A stretch of DNA of 60,953 nucleotides from Cyclospora cayetanensis (Eukaryota > Apicomplexa > Conoidasida > Eucoccidiorida > Eimeriidae): contig NW_020312160.1 of assembly GCF_002999335.1 (NCBI RefSeq), positions 1 to 60,953 of the forward strand. The letters are read 5' to 3'. Within the stretch, counting starts at the first letter, position 1; each line of letters opens with the position of its first letter. The notes under the pieces are model-generated. The model made no database searches and was not told the origin of the DNA. It worked only from the letters and a program-made list of their open reading frames with translations. Below, in pieces: positions 12,252 to 24,600 of this stretch. Made by a program: the position numbers and the translations under genes.

Positions 12252-13500
12252 GACCTTGAATCATATTCCACCTACATGGAGGCGGAAGGGGGAGAGAGCA
12301 AGGGAGGGAGGCGGATGGACGGCTCCAACGTCGACCACCGTTTCTAGTTTCCTGTAGCCAAAGCCCGTGTTATGGCTCCGTCCGCAGCAGCTGCGGACGA
12401 GGTGTGCGCAACATGGACAAACAGGAACCTGTGGCTATAATAATATATATATATATGCCATCCGAATCGGCTTCCTTCAGAGAGGACGGGGGACCGACAA
12501 ATGCGGAGGCCAATCGAAGACGAAATTACCCCTACAGACAAAGGCTTTTTGCCCTATAAAGTTTAATACATGTTCTGCGTAAATGGCTAGCTCGAATTCC
12601 TACTGCACTACCAAAAAATTAGCGAGATTTTTCCCTGCATGCGTCTACCACGGCGGTGCATGCAACCGCACTTGCCACCAGCAGCCGCCGCCGCCACTGG
12701 AGTGTATGTACACCACCACCTGACCGACACAACCCCACGCAGAGACCGGCTGCTTCTGCGGGAACTCCGACTGCTTGGGCGCCGCACAACCTTCGAAGTA
12801 ATTAATAGAGTGCGCTTTAAAAGAAAGTTGGAACACAATTTGTGTCTGACTAATTTTTTAAATACTTCCAGAGCACCGACGGCTGCTCTGGCATCCCTCC
12901 CTCCCTGCGCCTCTCTCTGCTGTACTGCTGCGCCTCTCGCTGCTGCTGCTGCCTGCCACTGGCGTGAGCTGCGGGCAGTCCGCGAGGTGCGAAAACAGCG
13001 GCAACGGCCGTAGCAGGAGCTCCAACTACAGTTTATTCGCCAAGGGAGTTTCATAAAATCCCGGCTTTTCCCGCTTTACTGTCTCTCTGTAGCATCAGCA
13101 GCACGCAATAAGTCCCTCTCTACGAACGCGTGCTGCCCCGCCGCCTCAGCAGCAGCAGCCTCGGCAGCAGCAGCGGCGTGAACCGAGGGTGAGTTTCCTC
13201 TTAAACGACATTTTTTGCAGGATTAAAGGCCTCCTAATTGCGCTTGTCAGCGCAAAATCGCTGTGGGCACTCGACTTACGGCGTTTTGTTACAACAACAG
13301 CAGCAGCAGCACCATCAGGCCCGTTCCCCCGCTCATCATCATCAGCAGCACGCCAGCGCTGTGCCGTGTCTGCCATTTCAAGAGGAACGCCTTCGTATTA
13401 TTGGACGGAACGCGCTTGCAGCCGCAGAGGCTGACCGCTCTCGAGATCAGAACCAGCATTAGCAGGCTTGCTTGCGCGCTTGCCAGCAGCAGCACCGAAG
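12252..13500. promoter_or_regulatory. Divergent promoter region (ZGPAT-like / PUF60)
   Basis: About 1.25 kb between two divergent start codons, so it must hold the promoters of both genes. It contains an AT tract (about 12442-12456), GCATGC-type sites (around 12638 and 12658) of the kind bound by ApiAP2 factors in related parasites, and CTG/CAG-rich patches. No TATA box or start site can be assigned from sequence alone. Confidence 0.5.
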
Positions 13501-16500
13501 ATGCCAGGCAGCAGGAGTCGCAGCAGGAGTCGAGGGAGAGATTCGCGGGTGTCAGAAGCCCCCTCTTCCGAGCCACGTACATCGGAAGCAAGGGAAGAGG
13601 TAAAAACATTGCCCCTTCTGCTGCCATGCATGGAGCAGCAGCTCTGGTAGCTGCCAGAGCCTCTAGGGTTCCCTGCAGAAGTTTTTCCGTGTGATGTGAG
13701 ACAGAGTCTTCTCGCAGGCAGACGAGGCGGATGCTGCCCCGCCTATTCATTGTGGTGCAGTCAGGCAGCTCTCTGTCTGCGAGCTTTTTTGAAGTTTTCC
13801 CGCTTTGTTTGCGGTGTACGATTCTCGTGCAGCGGCGGCGTAAGCGCAGAACAGGATGGGATGTTGGCGGGGGGGGCGAGCCAGCGAATCCAGCAGATCC
13901 AGCGGCAGCGGCTGCCATTGCAGCAGCTGCGGCTTCCCGAATTAACTCTGGTTCGTCATTTTCTCCAGCTAAGCCTGCCAGGCTTTTCCCCTTCCTACCT
14001 ATACATATGTATATCTATATGTACCTACACATATGTATGTCTGTATGTACCTACACATATGTACATCTATATGTACCTATACATATGTATATCTATATGT
14101 ATATATCTACATGTATATATATATTTATATATATTTATACATATACATGTATGTTACAGCAGCTGCCTTGGGCTGATGCGCTCTCTGCCCTCCTCTTGTA
14201 GAGCTGTTGGCGCTGCTTCATTGTTCTCCGTTGCGCATGCCTTGGCTGCCTGCATGGCATTCCTAGGGCTTCCTATGTCTGCCGCAGGAGCGATGTACAC
14301 CCCGGCAATGACAGCGGTGGGTATGGGGATCTCTGGACGATCTCCTCAGGCACCTCACCCCTCGGTAAGTCGTCTCCTCTCTGCCTCCTCCCTTCGGCTG
14401 CAAGGAGATTCGTGCAGTCGCGACAGCGACAAGGAGAACACGCTTGGTCGGTGCTGCCTCCCTGTGCTGCCTGGCGTGGGTTTTCCTGCTGCAGATGTGC
14501 CGCATCTATGTTGGATCTTTAGACTACTATCTGACGGAGCTGGAGATCAAGTCTGTCTTCCAGGTGCGTTTCTCGCCCAGAGTGGGGGCACTTTGGGCGA
14601 AATGTGTGGTGCAAGCCGTTGCGCTGGAAGGCGCAAACAAAGCATTAGCCAGAGGTGGCGGCGATGGGCGTTTTTCGGGATGAATTGCATGCGGGAGACA
14701 GGTGCAGGTGAAGGGAATGAGGTTCTAGGGGGAAGGGCGGAGTCGCGAGGGTTCGAAGCGCATGCAAAAGAAGCGCGCAATACGCTCCCGTTAACCAGAT
14801 ACATCCACGCGGTGTACATGTGCTGCCTTGTAGGCTTTCGGAACAGTCACCTCCGTGGATATGCCTAAGGAAGGGGATCGCTCCAAAGGCTTCTGCTTCG
14901 TCGAATACGCCTCCCCGGAAGCTGCTCAGATGGCTCTCAGCACCATGCACAACTTTGTGCTCAAGGGAAGGTGAGAACTGGCGACTGCACGATCGTCGTC
15001 TTTTTTGCATCTTCTCCGGTCGCTGCATGGCTCGCGGGAGCGGCTCGAAGAAAGATAGGAGCTTTTCGAGCAAGAGGGAAGCGCTTTAGAGCAATGTTTG
15101 AAGCGCGCAGCCAGTGCAGAGGATACCTGCATGGCAAACGTCGTCGTCTTGCTTCCTCTCAATGCTGCGCTCGGCAGCGTGGGCTGTTGTCTCTGCGAGG
15201 AAATTTGGGGGAGGGGGAAAAGGCATCTTTCTCTCTGTCTCTCTGTCTGTTTTGCATCCGGTGGACACCTCGCTTCATGCGCCTCTGCGCGTCTTGTGTG
15301 TTGTGGAATGCCTTGTGCGGTGGCTGTTTGTGTGCTTGCCACTGCTGCTGCTGCTGCTGCTGCGTGCCTGCAGACGTGAGTCGCAGCAGCTGACTGCATC
15401 AAGACCCTCTTGGTGTTTGCTGTGATTGCTGTGCTTGCTTGCTGTGTGTGTGTGTGTGTGGAATTTGCTCTCTGTGTGTGTGTGTGTGGAATTTGCTCTC
15501 TCTCTGTGTGTGTGTGTGTGGAATTTGCTCTGTGTGTGTGTGTGTGGAATTTGTGTGTTTGTGTGTGCCTGCGTGGTGCTGTGTTTCGCATGCGGCCATG
15601 AAGCTATGGCGTGATACAATTACCAGGATGCGCCTGTTGATTCACGGGGTTGCTGCCTTGTGAAGTTCCTTGTCTGCCTGCACCAGTAGTGCTGGCTTGT
15701 AAGAGTGCGCGTGGATGTTGTCTTCTCCTGCATGCGTTGTTGCGTCTCTAGGGGTCGCTCTTTAGAGTAGCAGAGATTGGTCTATGTGCCTTTGTATATA
15801 AGCATATACATGCACATACTCGCGCATGTTCGCTTTTTTGTGCCGGTTACTCTGCTCTCTGATGCGAATACGTGTGGGGAGGGGGGCGCTTGTTGCTCCC
15901 AGCACGCGCTGGGTGTTGTGTCGCCGGTTTGCGGCGGAGTATGTGCATGCATGCATGCAAAATGTTACTGTCCTTCCTCTGGCTTGCTCTAGGGTGTAGT
16001 AGGCCTTCGATTTCGGCGTGTGTGGCGTGTCGGCGTAGCGACGAGAGCATGAGCTTCCTCTGATTGAGGGGCACTTTTTGCGCGCGCAGAACTGCGACAG
16101 CCGAGACAGCTCAGACATTCTGGGGGTTTGCGTTTGTCGTGGCGGGGTCGTAGTCGCGATGTATCTCTTCTTCTTCGCGCCTTTCTGGCAGCTCGCCTTC
16201 AAACGCTGTGAAAGGAAGGCAGAGAAAGGAGAAAGATGCATGCACTGTGCGGTGTACGTACTGCTTTCAGAACCATCAAGGTTGGACGTCCAACGGCAGT
16301 TGGCGCTGGACAGCCGCAGCAGCTTCTTGCACGACCTCGTACGTTTGTTTTTTTCTTTATCTCGCTCTGAGTGCTCGCGGCGTAGAGGTTGAACTGCTGG
16401 ATGGGGGAGGCTGTTAGCCGTTGCATGCGTAGTCGTCCTGCAGTCTTCGTTCGACTGGCGTTCAGCTGTTGCACACCGAGCGGCATGTGTGGAGGAGGCT

Positions 16501-19259
16501 GGAAATGCGTTCTGCATGCGTGAAGGCATCTGGGTGGCTTCGTGTTGCGTGTGCTTTGGACTGTGTGTCGCAGTGGGTGGCTACGAGATGAATATGGGGG
16601 GGGGTGCTGCTGCCAGTGAGTTCTCCGTTTCCCTTCATTCCTTTTTTGTCGTCGGAACCACTGCTCTTCGCTGATCAGAAGAAGAGTAGCTCGAACATGA
16701 GATCCCCGGCAACCCCGAACAAGCGACTGAATAGGATTTTCTTCTCCATGCGCGTAGATAGATACATAGCTACATGTATTTGCATGCAGATTTGCATGTG
16801 TTTGCGAAAATTTGCATATATATATATGTGCATGCCTACAGCGCCCAACATGTCACTGGTGAGCAGCGCTCAAGCTGGCGCTGCAGCAGCAACGGCCATT
16901 TTGGCAGGACGTGCTGGTCAGACCCCTCAAGGCGACATGGGTGCGTGGCTAGTCCTCTTTTCTCATTTCTTTTTAAAAGACTCAGTGACTCTGAGTAGCG
17001 GTAGCGTCAAGGAAGCAGCTTCATCTGCGGAAAAGCCAGAAAAACGATGTGCGATTTGTTCGATTTGCAGCCAGCATCGTGAGCTTGGGTCAGTTGACGC
17101 CAGAGAAGCAGCAGGAGGCGCAGCCAGGCAGCAATCGCATCTACGTGGGGAACGTTCCCTTCGGCTTTTCTTCCGAAGACTTGAAGGTCAGTCGGGAGCA
17201 GTCCAGTGCCAGGATACTCAACAGGAATCCCCTCTCCTTGGTGCCTCTGTGTTATGCTGCCTGCTGTGGTGTGTGCTGCCTTTGCGTCTATGTGGGCGTA
17301 TCTGTACGGTTCTCTTTCTTCTTCTGGCGCATGTCGGTGGATTTCCTGTGCGGAAACTGATTTGTATTTGCACGATCGTTCATGCTTGACATGGCGATTT
17401 CTCCTCCGCCTTCATATATATACTACATACACATATATGCATATATATATATATATGTGTGTGTATACATCTCAACGGCAGATGTGTCTATATGTATGGA
17501 AGTATGGCTGTATTTCGCCTGAGGCGCTATTGGCCTCTTGTGAGTGCGGCCGTCCCTTCTCAGAGGCGTGTTGTTGAGGCACTTTTGTTTTTTTGTGCGC
17601 AGAAGATATTCGTTTGCTTCGGGTCCATCCTGACTTGCCAGCTCCTGCCGTCTCAGGAGAATCCCCAGCAGCACAGGGGATATGGCTTCATTGAGTTCGC
17701 TTCGCCAGACGCTGCAAAACTCGCCATCGACACGATGAACGGATTCGAGGTTGTGGGTAAGTGTTGGGGTGAGGACTGGACGACAAGCAGCAGCTTCGCT
17801 GGCACACCGTCAGTTTTTTCTGTGTTGACTGCTGGACCTCTCACGCGTGCCTTAGGGCGGCGTAGGGTGCCAGCTCATTGCATGGATGGCTGGGGATGTT
17901 GGCATTCGACGGAGTTGCAGTAAAGGGGGGGTACAGTACAGCTCGGGAGGCCTTTAGACTTTGTGTGGAGAAAAGAGGGGTTGCGCGGGAAGCGTGCTGG
18001 CGAATGCTTCGTGTGTGTGCTTGCGTCACCCTCTGTATGTGCACTGACGTCGGGTCTTTAAACTCCATGTCTTGGATCTGTGTGCAGAGGGGTGGGTAGG
18101 GTGGACATGATGGCACCCTTCTCTGTCGTGCCGCGTGTTGGCTTTTTTGGGGTGTGTGTCGCTCGAGGCGGCAGTCGCAGCATGCGCCTGCGCGCCTTGG
18201 CCGTCTAGACGCCTATCGACACGCCTTCGCGAAAAACGAAGAACGTCTGTGGGCGTGTGTCTCCCTCAGGAAAGCAGCTGAAAGTCAACTACGCGACAGC
18301 CCTCAGAAGCGCTGCAGTGGCAGGCAGCCTGGGAGTCGGCATGGGCGCTCAGCTGACTCCCCTAATGGCTGGAAGCGGCACTCCTGGATCTATAGAGGGC
18401 AGCGCAGCGCCTGTGATGCAAGGCGGCACGGGGGCAAACACTGTGCCTCTAGGCTTTCAGCCAGCTCCTCCAGCATCTCCCTTAGGGCCGCCTTCTGCAG
18501 TAGTTCCCCCTGCAGCTGCTCCCTCGCCATCTCCCGCTGCTGCCGAGCAGCAGCAGCAGCAAACAGGCACTGGAGAGGCGGCAGCTGCGTCCTCTTCCCC
18601 GTTCCCAGAAAAGCCGAGTGGGGAGCCTGGCAGCAGCAGTGTCTTGCTGCTGACCAACACGGTTGCTCCAGAGGAGGTCGATGACGATCTCAAAGAAGAA
18701 GTAGGCCCCTGTGTCTAGTATTCTCCGCAGTACCTCTAGAGTGGGCAGCTCGTGGCTCGTTGCACTCCCTCTACGCGCCTCTCCTCCCCGCGTTGCCCGT
18801 CATGTTGGCTCTGTAGCGTTGAGTTGATAGGCGCTTTTCGGGTGGCAATCTGATTCTTGCTGCTTGCGCGCCACTGCCTCCGCTCCCCTAGAATCTCGCT
18901 GGTGCAAAAAAGTGTGATTTTTGGATTGCGTGGAAGGGGAGGGAAGGGAAGGGGAGGGGGCAGTCTTCGGAGGGAACCCCAGTTAACGCGTTTCCTGAGA
19001 TGGTCAAGCGTATGCCTATTCGTGTTTTTTGTGTTTATGGGGGTTCCAGATGAGGGAGGAGTGCCGCCGCTTCGGAGACGTAGATGCTGTCCAAGTCGAG
19101 ATCATTAAGGGCGACGTTCGCATCTTTGTGGCATTCAAGGAGGCGGGAGCAGCGGCTGCAGCTGCGCCACAGCTTCATGGCAGGTGGTTCGGGGGAAGGC
19201 AGATCAAGGTGCGCTATTACGAGAAGGCCGCTTATGAGGCTGGCAACTTTGTGTTGTAA
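13501..19259 (+). CDS. PUF60: PUF60 / half-pint poly(U)-binding splicing factor
   Basis: RNA-binding splicing factor that helps U2 snRNP recruitment at 3' splice sites. Supported exons: 13501-13599 (start; Ser/Arg-rich RS-like N-terminus), 14495-14563, 14834-14970, 16271-16338, 16842-16940, 17071-17186, 17603-17756, 18270-18700, 19050-19259; all join in phase. RRM1: [20 protein letters not shown], then [11 protein letters not shown] and [18 protein letters not shown], then IKVGRPT. RRM2: [51 protein letters not shown] Pro/Ala-rich linker follows. The C-terminal UHM is [17 protein letters not shown] with VRIFVAF and [14 protein letters not shown], where RWF is the UHM signature. One or two exons between 13600 and 14494 are unresolved (candidates start at 13718, 13847 and about 14270). 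Confidence 0.9.
13995..14155. repeat. TATA/GTAC minisatellite in PUF60 intron
   Basis: Repeats of a unit resembling ACCTACACATATGTATATCT, grading into pure AT ladders. It lies in the unresolved intron region before RRM1. It reads as an open frame rich in Tyr/Ile and should not be annotated as protein. Confidence 0.85.
15443..15566. repeat. (GT)n-GGAATTTGCTCT compound minisatellite
   Basis: Four (GT)n runs, each followed by GGAATTT and, in the first three copies, GCTCT, in tandem inside the PUF60 intron 14971-16270. Confidence 0.9.
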
Positions 19260-19339
19260 TTTCAGTGGCAGCCACACTCACCGGCGAAAGATTATTATTG
19301 GCCGTCGCGTGCCGATCATGCCATGCAGCCAGCGATTCT

Positions 19340-19371
<32 letters not shown>

Positions 19372-20258
19372 GGCGCTTTGGAATTTGGCCCTTCTGTTCG
19401 TGAGGAAGGGAGGGAACGCGTTGGCGACGTTCAGTTACGTCCCTCACGTCGAGCTCTTCTATATCCTTGAGACAGAAACTCCTCTGACGTTCTTTCTGCC
19501 CCTTGACTTCCCCCCCCCGCCAGCCCCCTCCACTCGGCATCCCTCTTCGAGTTCGCATTCATTCAGCGGGATGCGCGCATGCGACGAAGGTTACAAGGCG
19601 TTCGCGTGGGTGCCTCCCTACTCAACAAGCCCTATTTCTGTCCTGGGAATGGAGGATAAAAATTCAAGCCGTTCGGCGTTTTGGGGCAGAGTGAGGACAG
19701 AGTGAAGAGGGTTCAGAAGCAGGAAGGCTCACGATGTGGCGGGAAGGGGCGAGGAGGAGCCACTCTTTCTTGTGCTGCGTAGGCAGCAGGAGCAAAAAAA
19801 CGGCGGCAGCGTGCTGCACCGCTCGCTTTGCTCTTAACTGTGCGGAGTATGCTCCTCTTATGGCCACCAGCTGCTCACTTTTTAGGGTTTAGTTTGCTGT
19901 CCATCAAGGTGACAGCGCAGCTGAACCCCGCATTCCATTCTGCCCATGACTTTACCGAGACTTCCTTCCAAGTAGCAGCCATATACCGTCATTCGTCCCT
20001 TTTGTGCGTCCTAAGAGGCAGCAGTTAGAACGGCGAGGGGGCACACACAGGGGCCGAGAGGAAGAGACAGTTTGTCTAAATGGTTCACATGCGAAGTAGG
20101 GGGGGCATGAAGTGACAGCCAAGCACGCATGCATAGGCAGGCGGTGCTCAGCAAAGCGACGCTTGCCTCTGGCCAAGCATCGGTATTCAGGAGCTTCCTT
20201 GCGCAAAGATGCGACAGTCAGTGGCTGGTGCAAAAACGTAGATGCAGGGTGCATATAA

Positions 20259-20321
<63 letters not shown>

Positions 20322-21689
20322 CAGGGGGCATATTAGGCGTCGGCCTCGAGATTAGCAAACTGAGGTGCCAGCCGTCCCCGTTGGGGGTACAGCACTTCTC
20401 TCGGTGCCGTAGAATTCGTTGCGCAAGGGGTCTTATGGCATTTGAATTAGAGAAGGCGTAAAGGAGCCCGTGGTCTTGACCTTTGCATTTTGCAGGTCAA
20501 AAGCAGAGCTTCGTTTCAGGTGTCAGCCCCTATATGCCGTTCCGAAACTGCCGGATATCTACTAGGCCTCCCCCCCTGAGTAGTTCGGCGGAATAGCCTA
20601 GCGCTTAGAGACCCTAGAGGCACGATACAGCTTATAGTGGCGCGTGTGGCGTGCGGCTGACACGACGTTCCCGTGCATGAGTGCAGCATTATTTGTACAT
20701 TTCTTTGTGGACATAGGGCTCGAAAAGGGCGTCATTAGGTGTAGCTTCCAAAGTGTTTACAGGAAGCCGCTCTAGGTGTTTGAGTGCGTTTGGGCAGGCA
20801 TCTAGCTTGCCCTAGACCCGCATCTAAGTACACATACGCAGTTTCCCGCCTGGCACTTAAGAGCTCGCAGTTCCCTAGAGCGTGGTTTATTAGGCTCGAC
20901 GCCCTTTTCTCTTTCTTCGCGGGTCATTAAACGGCTACAAATCGTCAACAAAGCCTTTACGGTGGACTGTTGCAAGGCCCCCAGGCTTAAGTATGTGGCG
21001 GAGAGCTGCCCTGCAGTGAAGCTGCAGAACTTCTCCATGTGGCGCAGCAGTCGCAGCATGGGCTGATGTTGGATCTGCCAGCAGAAAATAGGGCAAGCAG
21101 CAGCCGCACATGCGTTGTTTGTCACCCGCACGACAGAGGGGCGGTCGCGCGCTAGCAGGGCGCTGGACCTCACCGCATCCGAAGTCGGTTCAGGCTTTTT
21201 AAATGTAGGCTACGCAGTTTCAGTCGTTAGATCGGGTTGAGTCTCGCTCTCCATAGGGTTCAGATGACGGCTCAATGGTGTAGGGTAGGGGGCTCCGTGG
21301 CTGGTGGCCCCCATGCGCAGTGTGTTGCGAGTGGCCCGTTGCCGCGCATGCATGCGATTTCATCTTCATTGATTATGAAGGGTATAGCGATATAAGGGGC
21401 GAACTTTTATCAAAGACTCCATGGGCTCTTGATAAAAGGCTTCTGCTGAGAGGCCGCCCTCTAGCCCGGGTGACCCCGCTGCACGACGAGTACTTATTGG
21501 TACGCCCCTTTGAAGAGAGGCTCCTCTATTATACGTCTAGAGGCTTCTTGGCAGTGAGGCTCACGAATCAAGGGAGAAAACGGACAAGCAACCCCAAATC
21601 GGCGTGCAACGAGCCGAGTGTGACAGGTGTTGCTGTGCTGCTCTTGAGGTGGTGTGCCAAGGCGAGTGGCTGCTGTTGTCGCTACCGAA
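19260..21689. other. Intergenic spacer between PUF60 and the WD40 gene
   Basis: About 2.4 kb. It holds the presumed PUF60 3' UTR (with a CAG run at 19339-19370), a long AT tract, and upstream sequence of the WD40 gene with a GCATGCATGC cluster at 21346-21356. A minus-strand open frame at 21173-20802 (123 codons) has no recognised homology. Confidence 0.55.
20262..20319. repeat. (AT)n tract
   Basis: A nearly uninterrupted AT dinucleotide run of about 58 bases. It is self-complementary and able to form cruciforms. Confidence 0.95.
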
Positions 21690-24600
21690 ATGAGGCTAAT
21701 TCCACTATTTGTTTACGGCTCTGATGAGCCGGAGCTTCCCGTCCCGAGGTCTCAAACCCTCCTGCCTCCTCCAGGTGGAGAGATGCCTGCAGGCTCAGGG
21801 TGCCCCTCAGGGCCAAAAGAAGGCCGCAACTGCTACAGTATAGTCTCTCTACGCATCAGTCCGTGCAGGGTTGTAGCTGCTTGCGGCTGTAGCGATGGTT
21901 ACCTGCGGTTGGCGGCAGTTCCAAATGCTTCGGGAGCGCACCCTGAAGCCTGCACCCTTGCTGCTGCTTCTTCTCCCGCACCTGCTGCTGTCGCTGTTAC
22001 GGGGTCAGGCTGGGTGACACGCAGGAAGCTGTCGGAAGGCAAGCAGATAGCTCCAGTGACTTGCGTCGCCTGGGAACCCTCGGCTGCGCCGCAGCTCTTC
22101 TCAGAGGAGGGGAAGGCCCTGGGGTACTCTTTGCTGTTGCTAGCCACCACAGGGGCAGGTCAGATAGTACAATGCCTCGTCACTGCAATACCGTCTGCTG
22201 CTGAGCCTCCCATCACACCTGCTGCACCTGAACCCCCACCCCCGGCTAAAGAAACCCCACTTCCAAATGACCACCCCACACGAGGAATCGTACCGTTCTT
22301 CGTTGACGAAGTGATTCCTGTGCGTCTCCTCAAAAGTTCCCCAGGACCAGAAGCACCAGCAGTACCACCAACACCCGAAAGTCCTCCTGCTGCTTTCGTT
22401 CCATCGGTGCACTATACCATTGCGGAAGTATGGAGGGAGGAAATCCCTCAAGAGCAGCTGCTGTGCTGCGCCTTCAGCAGCCGCGGCGACGCCTTTGCCG
22501 CTGCAGGCAGGGGCCGCACAGTCTACGTGTTTGATACAGCAACAAAACACTTGATTCACTCCCTGAGTAGGGCATCCCCAGAAAACCCCCTGCTCGCTCG
22601 TACACTGAGAGCTGCTGTTGCTGGGGGTAACGCACCTACTACTACTACCACCCAGGCAGTGGGTGTTTCAGCCCGCGCACAACAGCAGCAGGACCCCCTC
22701 GCTCTGTCCAGCCCTCCCAATCTGACGAATGCAACAGCCGGACTAAGACCAACGGCGCCAGAACGCACTGCAGTACAGCGCGTACCAAGAGCCGGAGGGA
22801 CTGCAGCTACCGTGGCAAGGGGGGGGGCCCCTCATGCCCTTGGTGCTCCACCTGCTCCCCGTGCGGCTGCGCCTGCAGGAGGTGCTGGTGCTGCGTCTGC
22901 AGTCCGCAAACCTCAGCCAGCGACAGCATCCACATCGCAGACGTCGCCTGGGGCGGCAGCTGCTCCCGTAGCAGTTGCACCGCATGGTCCCGGATTATCC
23001 ACAGCAAATCCAGCAACAACGCAAAGCAGCGGAGTGACCTCTCAGAGGGCTCCTGCGGCAGTACCAAGGCACCCACTGGCTCTTTGTGTGGGGTCATCTG
23101 AACACCATGCGCATGGCAACCGAATCGTGCAGGTGCTTTGCTGGTGCTCGTTTCATTTCTCCATGGTTTGGCTAGAAGAATTACTTCGCCGACAGTCATT
23201 GGGTGCACTTTCTGCCGGGGTTTCCGAGGGTGGGGCCTGCCCAAGAGTGGTATGGCAAGGCACTTTCAGTAAACTTGGACTCATTGCAAGCTTTTCGTGC
23301 TCGAATGCCTTCAGGTCTTGTTCTTACCAGAGGACAAAGACTTTGTGAAAAGCAACAGGAAGCAGCAGGTTCCAAAGCTGCTGACAAAACACACGATCAT
23401 CTCCTGTGGAGTCGATTCTACCATTCAGGTCGGCCGGTTGCTGGGCCTTCCCCGGAGTTTCATGCCTTTGCACGCGTTTCTGGGATTGTGGCGTGGATAC
23501 TGGCTGCATGCTCTGTTCTGCAATGTTTTCGCAGCTGTGGAGCACCGAGAGACAGCTCTCAGTGGGGGGGACTGCAGAGTGCTCGCCTTTAGGGTCCGTT
23601 CATGGCTGCGCCTGCGGCTTGCGTTCCTTTACGCATATTTTAGTGCGCTGTCGCTGCCGGTCAGCTCTCCACTGTCGGAGGTGCTCCGACATTCAATGAG
23701 TCTGAAAGCGCGAGGCGTGTGTCGGGTGCAATTGCTAGTGCTGCTGCAGGGAGTCCGTAGTGCTCCTCTCCCCTTCGGCCGCGCTGGTGGCTTCACACCG
23801 AGATGAACGACAGCTGATGATCCTGAAGCTTCCCGAGTTTGAGGTGCAGCAGGTAAGTAGCCACCATTGGCAGCCATACGCTAGCTTCAGGCTTTAAGGT
23901 TGCCTAACTTTGCCTAACCGGCTACCCCCGTCCCCCCCCACGCAAGACTACACCTAACACGCCATACAAGCAAGCCCACTCAAAGGTGGCCGCAGAAGGC
24001 GCAGGCGCTGCAACAGCAACACCAATCGCAGCACGCACAAGATAGATCCCAGGCTTGCAGGCGTAATACGGAGCCACCCGTTCTTTGGCTTCGACAAATA
24101 GATAGACAAGTGCATATACACACACACACAGTCATATACATGATTGTTGCTTCCGAAATACATATATATATGTGTGTGTGTGCAGGTTTTGGATGCAAAT
24201 ATGGCGTGCATCTGTGGCCCTTCAGGACCTTCTCCAGAGGCCCCCCGGCTGCTACCCACTCCTTTGGGAGATGGAGACGGCAACAATACCCTCATAAGCA
24301 AGGCTCCGCTCGATGAGGGGGTTCTGACGACGCAATTTTACTGTTGCAGAGTTGCAGTGCTTCCAGAGGGAAGGGTAGCCGCGTGTTGCGGCGGAAACCG
24401 ACATCAGATCCGGTGCGTGAACGCTTGTGTGTGCGTTTTTCTGTGATTTGTTCTCCACTGTTCCTACTTTCCCACTGTGCACTCCTGGCAACTCCTCCCT
24501 CCCCACTTTGCTTGTCGCTCTTTGCTTTGTTCTGCTGCTGTATCGGCATGTGTATACTGGTGCGCAAGCGTAGTCCTCGTCAGCCCCGCTGTCCTTTCTA

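Noticed and set aside
15275..15619. His/Thr-rich minus-strand frames
   Set aside because: Antisense translation of the GT minisatellite in a PUF60 intron.
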